34,471 nucleotides of DNA from Pseudomonadota bacterium. Lineage in GTDB: Bacteria; Pseudomonadota; Alphaproteobacteria; Caedimonadales; UBA1908. Numbering within the stretch: the stretch's first letter is position 1; every line of letters begins with the position of its first letter. Shown piece by piece: positions 1 through 7,526 of the stretch. Location of the stretch: the NCBI GenBank assembly GCA_020161545.1, contig JAIUNT010000014.1:1-34471 (forward strand), in the 5' to 3' direction. A program made the translations under genes and the position numbers. The notes under the pieces were generated by a model that worked only from the letters and a program-made list of their open reading frames with translations, was not told the origin of the DNA and did not search any database.

Positions 1-249
1 AACCACGGCAAAGGCATCGGCTGCGTAGTGGTCCATATCATGTCCGTGGGAAACCTGCGCTGAGCGCCCGTGTCCGCGACGATCGTGGGCAATAACCCGG
101 TAGCCATTTTGCAAAAAGAACAGCATCTGTGCGTCCCAATCGTCGCCAGACAGGGGCCAGCCGTGGTGGAACATAATGGGCTGCGCATTTTTGTCGCCCC
201 AGTCTTTGTAGAAGATCTCAACGTGATCGCTTGTTTTGATAGTCCCCAT
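1..249 (-). CDS. Alpha/beta hydrolase, chloroperoxidase/arylesterase-like (C-terminal part outside window)
   Basis: The gene runs off the left edge, so only the first 83 codons are present. The start is ATG at 249-247, preceded on the minus strand by a GGGAGG ribosome site. The protein begins [18 protein letters not shown] and continues with the oxyanion-region motif [12 protein letters not shown] and then [11 protein letters not shown]. These are typical of non-heme chloroperoxidase/arylesterase alpha/beta hydrolases. The catalytic Ser, Asp and His would all lie beyond the window edge, so activity cannot be judged. Two more genes on the same strand lie upstream (453-1430 and 1470-2228), but the 203 bp gap with an inverted repeat argues against simple co-transcription. 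Substrate unknown. Confidence 0.8.
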   Translation of the reverse strand, partial: MGTIKTSDHVEIFYKDWGDKNAQPIMFHHGWPLSGDDWDAQMLFFLQNGYRVIAHDRRGHGRSAQVSHGHDMDHYAADAFAVV

Positions 250-310
250 TATATCCTCCCGCTTTTTTTGATTAAGGCCAAACCCCTTTGAGTCGCGCCC
301 ATGTAGGATC

Positions 311-392
311 GCCGTGCTATTAAAATCAAGGGCGCAGCCTAGAGCTAAGCCAAGCTCGCCCGGGGCTGCGTCGACTCGATTTTATTACCGTT
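311..392. repeat. Imperfect inverted repeat in intergenic region
   Basis: The left arm, 311-339, contains ATTAAAATCAAGGGCGCAGCC. The right arm, 363-392, contains GGCTGCGTCGACTCGATTTTATTACCG. The arms are near reverse complements over about 27 bp, with a perfect CGCAGCC/GGCTGCG core and a conserved AAAATC/GATTTT segment. The loop is about 23 bases and partly self-complementary. The element sits 3' of the leftward gene ending at 453 and 5' of the hydrolase starting at 249. It has no U-tract, so it is not a simple terminator. It does not match the other palindromic element in this window (2816-2914 and 27773-27875). Confidence 0.5.
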
Positions 393-452
393 AGGCAATA
401 CATATAGTGTAAGCGCGATGGGGTCACTTCTCAATGTGCTTTGTACAAAGCT

Positions 453-1430
453 CTAACCAAACAACCGGGCGATCTTCTCGCGCAGCCACACCATCCAGGG
501 GGCGTTATACCCAAAGTGGGATATTTTGTGAAAGCCAGCACCCTCCGGCAGGCAGGATCGCCAAGCGGTGTGAGGCTTACGGTACACATTTGTGAGAATA
601 CCACGGATATCGTCGCCTGTTATGAACGTGACGCCGTCCGGGTAAAGGCTTGCTGCCACAAAAAGCGAGTCTTGATCTACCCCACAACGCCCATTAAAGG
701 AGGGGAGTTGCCGCTCGGGTTTGAAGGTTGAACGCAACAGCACCACCTCATCTTTGCTGATTTCTAACCACTCTTTTATAAAAGCCCTGGCTCGTGGTGT
801 GTTTTTTGCAATGATGATCTGGCCGTTAAAAGTTGTTTTTTGCAGTACCTCTGGTTTATTCAAATTGTATTTTTCCAGCATTTCAAAGGTGATGTTATCA
901 GCTGCGGTTTCCTTGAAGTTCTTACTGGGAGTTGTGTGGTGAAACAGGATCACGTCGTGGGCCGCCAGAGGCCCAAGGAGGGGGGCAATATCTTTGATCA
1001 CGGCGTAAGCGGCGTCTAGGTAAACCACCACTGCGTTTTCAGGCGCCCTTTCCATTGTTTTGTGAATAATATAGGGCTTCCACAGCCATTTTCCAGCACC
1101 GTGGGGCTCATCAAGTATTTTTTTGTTTTCCGCATAAAAGGAAGCGTCGATGTGGGCGCGGCGCCAAAGGATAAATTGATCAAAACCTTTATTGAGCGCC
1201 GTGTGCGTGAGCCCCATCTGGTTTTTAAAATAAATGGGTGGGCCGTCTGCATAGGAGATGAGATAGACGAAAGGCTTACCTTGTGGGGTTTGTCCCTCAT
1301 CCATACGAGTAAAGTAAGGCGACTGTAGGGATGCGTCACCCTTGTAAAGAAGTGTGATGTGCTCTCCTACGAGAAACAGGCCATAGGCCAGAGCAAGAGC
1401 CCCAATACTTTTAAGAATTCTATTGATCAT
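453..1430 (-). CDS. Membrane-anchored putative glycosyltransferase (GT-A-like)
   Basis: The protein has 325 residues and starts at ATG 1430-1428 behind GGAAAG. Residues 8-28 form one hydrophobic segment, probably a signal anchor that leaves the rest outside the membrane or lumenal. The segment around 114-119 (KWLWKP) followed by VVVYLDAAY with Asp139 resembles small-sugar transferases in which a G-x-W-x-WKP stretch precedes a D-x-D-like acidic site. DQDSL at 252-256 is a second acidic motif often seen in such enzymes. A strict DxD motif is absent, so sugar donor and even activity are uncertain. The gene lies 39 bp behind the hydrolase at 1470-2228 and may be co-transcribed with it. A perfect 14 bp palindrome (438-451) lies just past its stop. 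I recognise no specific named family. Confidence 0.55.
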   Translation of the reverse strand: MINRILKSIGALALAYGLFLVGEHITLLYKGDASLQSPYFTRMDEGQTPQGKPFVYLISYADGPPIYFKNQMGLTHTALNKGFDQFILWRRAHIDASFYAENKKILDEPHGAGKWLWKPYIIHKTMERAPENAVVVYLDAAYAVIKDIAPLLGPLAAHDVILFHHTTPSKNFKETAADNITFEMLEKYNLNKPEVLQKTTFNGQIIIAKNTPRARAFIKEWLEISKDEVVLLRSTFKPERQLPSFNGRCGVDQDSLFVAASLYPDGVTFITGDDIRGILTNVYRKPHTAWRSCLPEGAGFHKISHFGYNAPWMVWLREKIARLFG

Positions 1431-1469
1431 TTTTCTTTCCAGACAAAAACGTGTGTTTTACGTTGGTCG

Positions 1470-2228
1470 TTACGCGCCCGTCAGGTGCTGGGTCAAGACG
1501 CTTGCAAACAAAGGTGGAACTTCTTGCATGGGATAGTGGCCGCTGCCTTCCAAATCAATGAAGCGCGCCCGGGGGAACCAGGTGCCGATTGTGGCCTCCA
1601 TATCCTTCTGTTTATGCCCATCAACATCTTGAGATCCTGTGAGAACGGTCAATGGCGTTTCGCAGCCCGCAATTTCTGACGCAAAGGTGCTCTTTACAAA
1701 CATGTGGAGATATCCAAGGCGCGCCTCGGGCGTTGAGCAGGACCACCAGGTGTTTACCTTATGATCCACAAAGGCGGGTCCATAGCGCTGAGACGTCATG
1801 AAGCCCACAATCATGCGCGCAGCGTTTTGGTCATGGACGCAAGCGCCCTCAAAGAAGGGGAGGTTTTCCACCATGCCAGGGGTACCACAGGCGGGTGTGG
1901 GGGTTGTGGCCATGACACTCAAAAGGCGGCTTGTCAGCCTTTTTGCGGCCAATTGTGCCACAAGACCCGTCATGGAGTGGGTCACAAGATGAAAGCGCGC
2001 AAGAGCAATGCGGTCCACAAGGTCCAAAAGATCTTCGTAAATTTCTTCAGCTGTGTAGGCGCCCGTCAAGTGCTTGCTCAGGCCATATCCACGCACGTCT
2101 ACAAAATAATAAGTGAACTCTGGTGGCAAATAGGGTTTGATGGTCTCATAGCTTCTTGTGTCACAGAACCAATCATGGAGCATCACGACGGCCCTGTCGC
2201 CTCCTTGCCACGTATGGTATCCAAGCAT
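1470..2228 (-). CDS. Alpha/beta hydrolase
   Basis: The open frame extends upstream to 2540, but the ATG at 2228-2226 is the better start. It has an AGAGGT ribosome site, and the alpha/beta hydrolase fold begins directly with MLGYHTWQGGDRAVVMLHD. This gives 252 residues, a usual length for the family. The nucleophile elbow is HSMTG with Ser85, a variant of the common GHSMGG. A GSQD turn can supply the acid residue and SGHYPMQE the catalytic His. The oxyanion-region HD replaces the usual HG. The gene is transcribed away from the secreted-protein gene at 2307 and lies 39 bp before the glycosyltransferase-like gene. Small ester or C-C bond hydrolysis is likely; the substrate is unknown. Confidence 0.75.
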   Translation of the reverse strand: MLGYHTWQGGDRAVVMLHDWFCDTRSYETIKPYLPPEFTYYFVDVRGYGLSKHLTGAYTAEEIYEDLLDLVDRIALARFHLVTHSMTGLVAQLAAKRLTSRLLSVMATTPTPACGTPGMVENLPFFEGACVHDQNAARMIVGFMTSQRYGPAFVDHKVNTWWSCSTPEARLGYLHMFVKSTFASEIAGCETPLTVLTGSQDVDGHKQKDMEATIGTWFPRARFIDLEGSGHYPMQEVPPLFASVLTQHLTGA

Positions 2229-2306
2229 GATCTGACCTCTTTTTGTTTCATTAACCAGCCCCATCATACAATTGCGTGTCGTCCTAGGGCAAGACAGGAT
2301 CTTACC

Positions 2307-2813
2307 ATGATGTTTTGGGCTACTTTTTTGGCTTTCCATGTGAGTGTTTTTTTCGCAGTGACCCATGCCTGGGCATGCTCCCAGAGGCTGCTCTTTGAGG
2401 ACAAGGAGTGGTGTATCACTCAGTTTGCCAGTGATGGGAGAGCCGTTGAGGAGGATGCGGCACCTCCCTTGCGATATGTTCAGTTGCACAAGACGGACTC
2501 GTCCATAGAGCTTATTGTGGGGGATTATGGAGAGGGGCACAAAGGGATTAAACTTCAGCTCTCAGGCCTAGAGGGGCGCTTTGCAGAATTACTCGTCCGT
2601 AAAGGGGTCGCCTTTGATTTTTCTGAGCCCTGCCAAATGTATACGGTGCCCCAGGAGTTGTGCTTGATGGAAACTGGGGGCTTAGGCCAGGGGCAGTGGA
2701 CTTTATTCTGGCAAGTGTGCACAGAAGCCGAGATTCTTCCAGCCGGTTTGAAAAAATATTTAGAGGACCTCTTTTTGGCCCAGCAATGGGGGCGTGGTGC
2801 GCTAAGTGAATAA
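2307..2813 (+). CDS. Secreted protein of unknown function
   Basis: The open frame begins at 1761, but the upstream part lies antisense to the hydrolase gene. The ATG at 2307 has an AGGA ribosome site 8 bases upstream and starts a clear signal peptide (residues 1-23, cleavage after THAWA). The mature protein has about 145 residues with several Cys (WACSQ, EWCITQF, EPCQMY, ELCLME, QVCTE), consistent with disulfides in an oxidising compartment. I recognise no family. The gene diverges from the hydrolase at 1470-2228, and its stop codon lies 3 bp before copy A of the palindromic element, which may serve as its 3' end. Confidence 0.7.
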   Translation: MMFWATFLAFHVSVFFAVTHAWACSQRLLFEDKEWCITQFASDGRAVEEDAAPPLRYVQLHKTDSSIELIVGDYGEGHKGIKLQLSGLEGRFAELLVRKGVAFDFSEPCQMYTVPQELCLMETGGLGQGQWTLFWQVCTEAEILPAGLKKYLEDLFLAQQWGRGALSE

Positions 2814-2815
2814 CA

Positions 2816-2914
2816 TGGCCGAACCGTTATCATTTAATCATGCGCTACTTGCTGCTCGTGTACTTATACACGTCGCTTTCCTCGTATCCTGATCACATTG
2901 AACTGTTCTAGCTA
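2816..2914. repeat. Palindromic dispersed element, copy A
   Basis: About 99 bp closely match 27773-27875. Shared blocks include GCCGAACCGTTAT, CTTATACACGTCGCTTTCC, TCGTATCCTG and ATCACATT-AACTGTTCTAGCTA. The ends are imperfect inverted repeats (GCCGAACCG against CTGTTCTAGC), and an inner stem CGTGTA/TACACG lies at 2857-2872. Copy A lacks a TA dinucleotide in the inner stem relative to copy B. It fills the gap between two convergent genes, starting 3 bp after one stop codon and ending 12 bp before the other. Size and nested-palindrome structure recall the palindromic elements of Rickettsia, but no identity to those families can be claimed. Confidence 0.8.
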
Positions 2915-2926
2915 TATCTTGAATTT

Positions 2927-3424
2927 CTAAGGTTGTGCTGGACTTGGTTGGCGAGGAGCGTTGGAAAGCTCTTTTTGTGGCGGCGCTTCTGCTCCACTAC
3001 CACCGCACCGCCCTTTAAACCAAACGCGAAACTTTTCGCAGGTCGCAATTTTTGCGTCGTCATCTTTTGCCTGGCGCAGGCACTCCTCATACCGGTGCTG
3101 GATACGTTCTTTGCAATCCTGGGGGTCTTCTTTGACGGGGGGCTCACGGTCCTGATTATCAGGACCCGTGCCCGCCAGGGGACGCTTTAAGCTTCCAGGG
3201 CGCAGTTTGCGTCCATATGCTTCAATGGGTGACATGGGGGGAGGGCCTTTTGGTTTGCTCACCTCAGGGGTGGGCGGGGCCGGCAAGACAGGGGCTGGGG
3301 AGGTTGGTAAGGGCTGCGCAGCCTGAGGGGGCGGCGCGCTTTTTTGCGCGTCTTTTTTGTCCCCGCATCCGCACATGAGTGTGCAGGCCAGTAAAGCGCC
3401 CATAAGAGAGGAGTTACGCCACAT
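2927..3424 (-). CDS. Proline-rich lipoprotein of unknown function
   Basis: The frame opens at GTG 3439, but ATG 3424-3422 has an AAGG site at suitable distance and gives a more normal signal peptide, MWRNSSLMGALLACTLMCGC. Either LLAC or the later CGC cysteine could be the lipidation site. Residues from about 28 to 65 are Pro/Ala-rich and form a likely periplasm-spanning linker. A region with three spaced cysteines (QDCKER, EECLRQ, ATCEKF) and CGGSG follows, then a Pro/Gln-rich tail. The total is 165 residues. Its start overlaps the end of the upstream hydrolase gene by 11 bp, so the two are translationally linked. No family recognised. Confidence 0.7.
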   Translation of the reverse strand: MWRNSSLMGALLACTLMCGCGDKKDAQKSAPPPQAAQPLPTSPAPVLPAPPTPEVSKPKGPPPMSPIEAYGRKLRPGSLKRPLAGTGPDNQDREPPVKEDPQDCKERIQHRYEECLRQAKDDDAKIATCEKFRVWFKGRCGGSGAEAPPQKELSNAPRQPSPAQP

Positions 3425-4262
3425 CTTGACCTTGACCACGAACGCCTAAGACGCGCTCAATGAAGGGTTCGATCTGTTTGTTCACAAAACTTCCTTGCTC
3501 AAGACAGGCAACGTACCCACCATCAGGAATAGAAATGTAGCTAGCCCCAGGTGTGATGGCGGCCATTTCTTTGCTTTCGTGCACGGGACGGGGGACATCA
3601 TCCTCTCCCGACAAATAAAGCGTCGGCACTTTGATGTCCTTGAGTTCTTCCAAAAAAGAAGGGCGACCATAGACACCTCTGCCAACGGCAGTGACCGTGG
3701 GTACGCGCAGGAACGGAATGCTGGCCAAGCGCCTTTCAAAATCAGTGACTAAATCCGGTTGGGTTGTATAGGTTGTGGGGCTGAAAAAATAACGCGCAAT
3801 CATCTGAACAAACTCAGGCGCAAAAAACTCTGACTCTTCAACGGCCGCGATCATGGGAAAATACTCTTGCTTCTTCTCCTCACTCTCAGCACCAAGGTAG
3901 GAGTCAAAAATGAGCATCCCTTTAAAGAAGTCTGGGTGCTGGTGAGCCAGGCGCATACCAATCATGCCGCCAAGGGAAAGTCCTGCAAAGATGCATGAGT
4001 CTATGCCGAGCGTCTGTAGAAACGTCCACACGTCTTGTGTGATGACCTCAATGGGGATCTCGCGCTCTGTGCGTGTATCGCTTTCACCATGTCCCCAAAG
4101 GTCCAAGGCAATGCAGCGGTAACGTTTTGAGAAATAGGTGATCTGGCGGTCCCATACGTGGGAATCCCACAAGAAGCTGTGAACGAAGACAAGGGGGTAG
4201 CCGGATCCGTACTCGTGGTAAGACATATTTGCATCGCGAATTGTGACGTGTGCCACTGCCAT
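3414..4262 (-). CDS. Alpha/beta hydrolase with Tyr in place of the catalytic His
   Basis: The protein has 282 residues and a full alpha/beta hydrolase layout: VFVHSFLWDSHVW, then LDLWGHGESD, the nucleophile elbow GLSLGG (Ser96) and SGEDD (Asp221/222) for the acid. At the point where relatives carry G-H before a LEQP-like segment, this protein reads GGYVACLEQ, so the catalytic His is replaced by Tyr250 (codon TAC at 3515-3513). Either it is not a standard hydrolase or it is a recent loss. The AAGGGG ribosome site abuts the ATG at 4262, so GTG at 4256 with 6 bases of spacing is an equally good start. It lies 48 bp behind yqgE and overlaps the lipoprotein gene downstream. Confidence 0.75.
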   Translation of the reverse strand: MAVAHVTIRDANMSYHEYGSGYPLVFVHSFLWDSHVWDRQITYFSKRYRCIALDLWGHGESDTRTEREIPIEVITQDVWTFLQTLGIDSCIFAGLSLGGMIGMRLAHQHPDFFKGMLIFDSYLGAESEEKKQEYFPMIAAVEESEFFAPEFVQMIARYFFSPTTYTTQPDLVTDFERRLASIPFLRVPTVTAVGRGVYGRPSFLEELKDIKVPTLYLSGEDDVPRPVHESKEMAAITPGASYISIPDGGYVACLEQGSFVNKQIEPFIERVLGVRGQGQDVA

Positions 4263-4310
4263 CCCCTTATGATTAAATTATGGTTAATGGTGAAAGTGTA
4301 GAAAGATTTT

Positions 4311-4877
4311 TTAGGCGTGTCCAGTGTCTAAGGAAAGAAGTTCCGGATGTATGCCGAGTCTTTCAAAGGCCTCCTGCCACCGACTTTGCGCAGGCACGTC
4401 AAAAAGAAGACCCATGTCTGGTTGGGGCAGCACAATCCACACGTTTTGTTGAATTTCATTCTCAAGCTGACCCGCCATCCAGCCCGCATATCCAAGAATG
4501 CACAGTGTTTTTTCGGGCCCCGTTCCCTCCGCCATGGCCATGAGAATCTCAAGGGTTGCTGACAAATAGATCTCGTTTGAGATGGCCAGTGTGCCATTTC
4601 TTGTGAAGTCTCCTGAGTGGAGAACAAACCCGCGTCCCATTTCTATGGGGCCACCGATATAGACGCTTTGCTGCGTAAGGTCTACGGTAATGGGGGCGAT
4701 ATTAAGTTGTTCTAAAAGGTCGTGGACGGCGTGGGACTCGAGGGGTTTATTAATGACAAGACCCATGGCCCCGTTTTCATCGTGGCCACACACGTAAATC
4801 ACACTTTGGGAAAAACGTGTGTCAGACATATTGGGCATGGCAACCAGCAAGGCTCCCGTTAGATTATCTTGGAGCAT
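4311..4877 (-). CDS. yqgE: YqgE/AlgH family protein (UPF0301, DUF179)
   Basis: The protein has 188 residues, the usual length for the family. The start LTGALLVAMPNMSDTRF, followed by VIYVCGHDENGAMGLVINKP, is diagnostic of YqgE/AlgH. Later family motifs such as VYIGGPIEMGRGFVLH and LGYAGWMAGQLENE are also present. It is a cytoplasmic protein of unclear biochemical role; the link to alginate regulation in Pseudomonas is not transferable. It diverges from the DsbD-like gene, with 83 bp between starts. No clear ribosome site precedes the ATG at 4877, but the N-terminus aligns well with family members. Confidence 0.93.
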   Translation of the reverse strand: MLQDNLTGALLVAMPNMSDTRFSQSVIYVCGHDENGAMGLVINKPLESHAVHDLLEQLNIAPITVDLTQQSVYIGGPIEMGRGFVLHSGDFTRNGTLAISNEIYLSATLEILMAMAEGTGPEKTLCILGYAGWMAGQLENEIQQNVWIVLPQPDMGLLFDVPAQSRWQEAFERLGIHPELLSLDTGHA

Positions 4878-4960
4878 GAACTGTGTGTGACCTCCCCTTG
4901 GTTTTTACGCGCTGTGTCTGTAGACTAGGGCAACGGCCCCGATGTCAGAAAGCACAAAAG

Positions 4961-6721
4961 ATGCGCACATTTTTTCAATATATGTTAATTACTTTAGCAG
5001 TTCTTGGCCTTGCTCCACAAGGCGCATCAACAACAAGCGCGCCAGTTGAGGTGTCCCTTGTGAGCGCTGTCACGGCAACGGGCGCCCAAGGGACGCTGCT
5101 TCTGGGGGTCAAGTTCACTGTACCCAGGGGGTGGAAAATTTATGCGCCGTCCCCGTCGGGAGAAGATCCTTTGGGGCGCGCCCCTACATTTGCGTGGCGT
5201 GTGAGCCCCCTCATGCCAGACCCCCATGTGTTTTGGCCAAAGGCTGCAACCTTTGAGGATCCCATGGAGACGGCGCATGGGTATGATAGGGATGTCATTT
5301 TGCCCGTCACCCTTGACCCTCAAGTGCCCGGTGAGCCTATAAACGTACATGTTGAGGTGACTTATCTTGCCTGTGCACAGACCTGCGTTCCCTTGTCCAA
5401 AAAGTTATCTCTCTTTCTGCCCGCTGGCCCAGCCAAAGCCACGGGCGACGCGCAAGAAATTTTGGACTTCCAAACAGGTAAACGTGATGTGAGCACGTCC
5501 ATTGCCGCGAGCCGCTATCAGCTTCTTCTCATGATGCTCTTTGCTTTTGTGGGGGGGCTCATCCTCAATGTCATGCCCTGTGTTTTACCCGTTCTTTCCC
5601 TCAAAATGCGACACTTCATCAAGCTGAAGCCGGACGCAACCCATTACCGCCAGAGTCTTATGTTTAGCTGGACTGGTATCATGGTGTCCTTTTGGACGTT
5701 GGCGATTGTGGCCATTGTGCTCAAACGTGGAGGCGAGAGTGTCGGGTGGGGGCTTCATTTTCAATCGTCTTCTTTTTTAGCGTTCATGAGTCTTTTATTA
5801 GTCTTGTTTGCAAGGGGCCTTTGGTGGGAAGATAGCTTTGCTCTTCCGCCAACCCTTCAAGGCCTTGTGTCAAAGGTCCTTGGTGCAAAACGAGAAAAAC
5901 ACGCGCTTTTCTATGAGCACTTTTTTTCCGGTGTTTTTGCAACGCTTTTGGCCACTCCCTGCACCGCGCCTTTTCTAGGGACGGCACTCGGCTACGCCCT
6001 TTCCCAGGGTGCCCTTGAGATCATGCTCCTTTTCAGCGTCATGGGTTTTGGATTTGCGCTGCCTTACCTTCTGTTGCTCAAGATCCCTCCCCAGAAGGTG
6101 CCGCTGCCCAAGTCAGGGCCGTGGATGGTGACGCTTTCTCGGATCCTCGCCGTGGTGCTGTTGATGACTGCTCTTTGGTTGATGTGGGTTTTTTCCCATC
6201 AAGAGGGTGCCCTCAAGGCATGTCTTGTGGCCTTGGGGCTTTTGGTTGGTATTTTATTTCTGTACCGCAAGGCCAGCGCACTTGCCCATGCGGGTAAAGG
6301 ACTCATCGTTGTAACCTTGCTTGCGAGTATTTTTTGGCAAGGGCACGGTGAAGGATATGCCACGAGCGACGCGTTCTGGACGCCCTTTGAGGAAGCCAAA
6401 ATTGCTGGCGCTGTTGCGGCAGGCCAAGTTGTCTTTGTAGATGTCACAGCGTCATGGTGTGCCACGTGCCAGGTGAATAAGCTGGCTGTCATGGGCATGG
6501 ATGAAATAACCCAGGCGTTTAAAGAGGCCGGTGTTCTCGCGCTGCGTGCGGACTGGACTCAGAGGAACCCCGCCATCACAAAGTATTTGGCTCACTTTGG
6601 GCGGGCGGGCATTCCCTTTAACGTGGTCTATGGCCCTAAGGCGCCCCAGGGCATTGTCCTTCCTGAGATACTCACAAAAGACGCTGTCCTGGGGGCACTT
6701 AAAAAAGCCAAGGGGGACTAG
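4961..6721 (+). CDS. Protein-disulfide reductase, DsbD/ScsB-like
   Basis: The frame opens at 4883, but ATG 4961 starts a proper signal peptide (MRTFFQYMLITLAVLGLAP), giving 586 residues. The N-terminal periplasmic domain (about 25-165) carries CAQTC. The membrane part holds the two DsbD signature cysteines in NVMPCVLPV and ATPCTAPF, with about eight membrane segments. The C-terminal thioredoxin-like domain has WCATC with Cys500 and Cys503. The family passes electrons from cytoplasmic thioredoxin to periplasmic substrates. The N-terminal domain looks closer to ScsB-type (copper tolerance) proteins than to E. coli DsbD, but I cannot verify this. Its stop overlaps that of the convergent DUF2147 gene in the tetranucleotide CTAG (6718-6721). 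Confidence 0.88.
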   Translation: MRTFFQYMLITLAVLGLAPQGASTTSAPVEVSLVSAVTATGAQGTLLLGVKFTVPRGWKIYAPSPSGEDPLGRAPTFAWRVSPLMPDPHVFWPKAATFEDPMETAHGYDRDVILPVTLDPQVPGEPINVHVEVTYLACAQTCVPLSKKLSLFLPAGPAKATGDAQEILDFQTGKRDVSTSIAASRYQLLLMMLFAFVGGLILNVMPCVLPVLSLKMRHFIKLKPDATHYRQSLMFSWTGIMVSFWTLAIVAIVLKRGGESVGWGLHFQSSSFLAFMSLLLVLFARGLWWEDSFALPPTLQGLVSKVLGAKREKHALFYEHFFSGVFATLLATPCTAPFLGTALGYALSQGALEIMLLFSVMGFGFALPYLLLLKIPPQKVPLPKSGPWMVTLSRILAVVLLMTALWLMWVFSHQEGALKACLVALGLLVGILFLYRKASALAHAGKGLIVVTLLASIFWQGHGEGYATSDAFWTPFEEAKIAGAVAAGQVVFVDVTASWCATCQVNKLAVMGMDEITQAFKEAGVLALRADWTQRNPAITKYLAHFGRAGIPFNVVYGPKAPQGIVLPEILTKDAVLGALKKAKGD

Positions 6722-7290
6722 TTGTCCTCTTCGCCGCTCTTCTCGTCTTCTGGAGTGGGGGCCTTTTCGTCTTCAGGAGCACCGCTCTTTTGATCTTTTT
6801 CCCAAGGTGCATTCTCGCCGTCCTTGAGGCGTGTCCACTCTTGGGTTTTTCCAAAGACAGGAAGGCCCACATAACCGCGCACGTGAAGCACGGGAGGATT
6901 GCCGTTCTCGAGGGACATATTGCAGCTGTAGGTTTTACCTTCAACGGAGTTATAAATCTCGCCTCCTGCCCAAGAGGCGTCACCGTCTGGGGTGAAGCCT
7001 GTTAGGATCTCAAGGCCCATGATGGGGCGGGACTTGAGTGATTCGTCAGGGTTCTCGTGATCTACCTTAGGCTTGCCGTTTTCTGTAGGGGCTTGCAGGC
7101 TCACGATCTTGCCGCATAGCGCATCCTTGTTGCTTGCGCAGTTGTAAATTTCAACCACCGCGTCACGGCCGTCATCCTTGTGGGTCAGCCAGCGTCCCTT
7201 GACCAGCTCAGATGGTGGGCTTTGCGAAAATGCCACACTGCTCAAGAAAACGGACCCAAGAAAAAGAGAAGATAATAGTGTTTTTTTCAT
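6718..7290 (-). CDS. DUF2147 family exported protein
   Basis: The protein has 190 residues. ATG 7290 follows AAAGGA, and a signal peptide ends at about residue 22 (SVAFS). The mature part shows the DUF2147 pattern: GRWLT, VVEIYNC, LCGKIVSL, NPDESLKSRPIMGLEIL, GGEIYNSVEGKTYSC, LHVRGYVGLPVFGKTQEWTR. Relatives are small lipocalin-like periplasmic proteins. The C-terminal tail of about 35 residues is charged and repetitive (APEDEKAPTPEDEKSGEEDN) and is not part of the domain. The stop codon overlaps that of the DsbD-like gene. Function in the family is unknown. Confidence 0.88.
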   Translation of the reverse strand: MKKTLLSSLFLGSVFLSSVAFSQSPPSELVKGRWLTHKDDGRDAVVEIYNCASNKDALCGKIVSLQAPTENGKPKVDHENPDESLKSRPIMGLEILTGFTPDGDASWAGGEIYNSVEGKTYSCNMSLENGNPPVLHVRGYVGLPVFGKTQEWTRLKDGENAPWEKDQKSGAPEDEKAPTPEDEKSGEEDN

Positions 7291-7382
7291 CGCCTATTCC
7301 TTTAATTTATTGTTTTTCTAATTAAGAAAGAAGTCCTATTCAAGTGAATTTGATCTTCATCCTTCCCTAAGACTACCAAGAA

Positions 7383-7405
7383 AAAATCCTTTTCAAAAGA
7401 ATTTT
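7383..7405. promoter_or_regulatory. Near-perfect 23 bp palindrome upstream of the fadL-like gene
   Basis: AAAATCCTTTTCAAAAGAATTTT is symmetric apart from the centre and one mismatched pair. It lies in the 236 bp AT-rich region between two divergently transcribed genes, the DUF2147 gene (start 7290) and the FadL-type gene (start 7527). It is just upstream of a weak promoter-like TTGCTT (7408-7413). It could be an operator for a dimeric regulator. In AT-rich DNA a chance palindrome is possible, so this is tentative. Nothing else in the region is convincing. Confidence 0.35.
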
Positions 7406-7526
7406 AGTTGCTTTTTATGTAAATTATTTCTTAACTCTATGGTGTAAACAGCTGAGACCCTGGGCGCTTTAACCTTAAGGTGCCAAAAAATAAAGGGACA
7501 GCGTGGTCAACATAAGGAGTTAACAT

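Noticed and set aside
1761..2306. Upstream extension of the secreted-protein frame
   Set aside because: It lies antisense to the hydrolase gene, and the signal peptide begins only at 2307.
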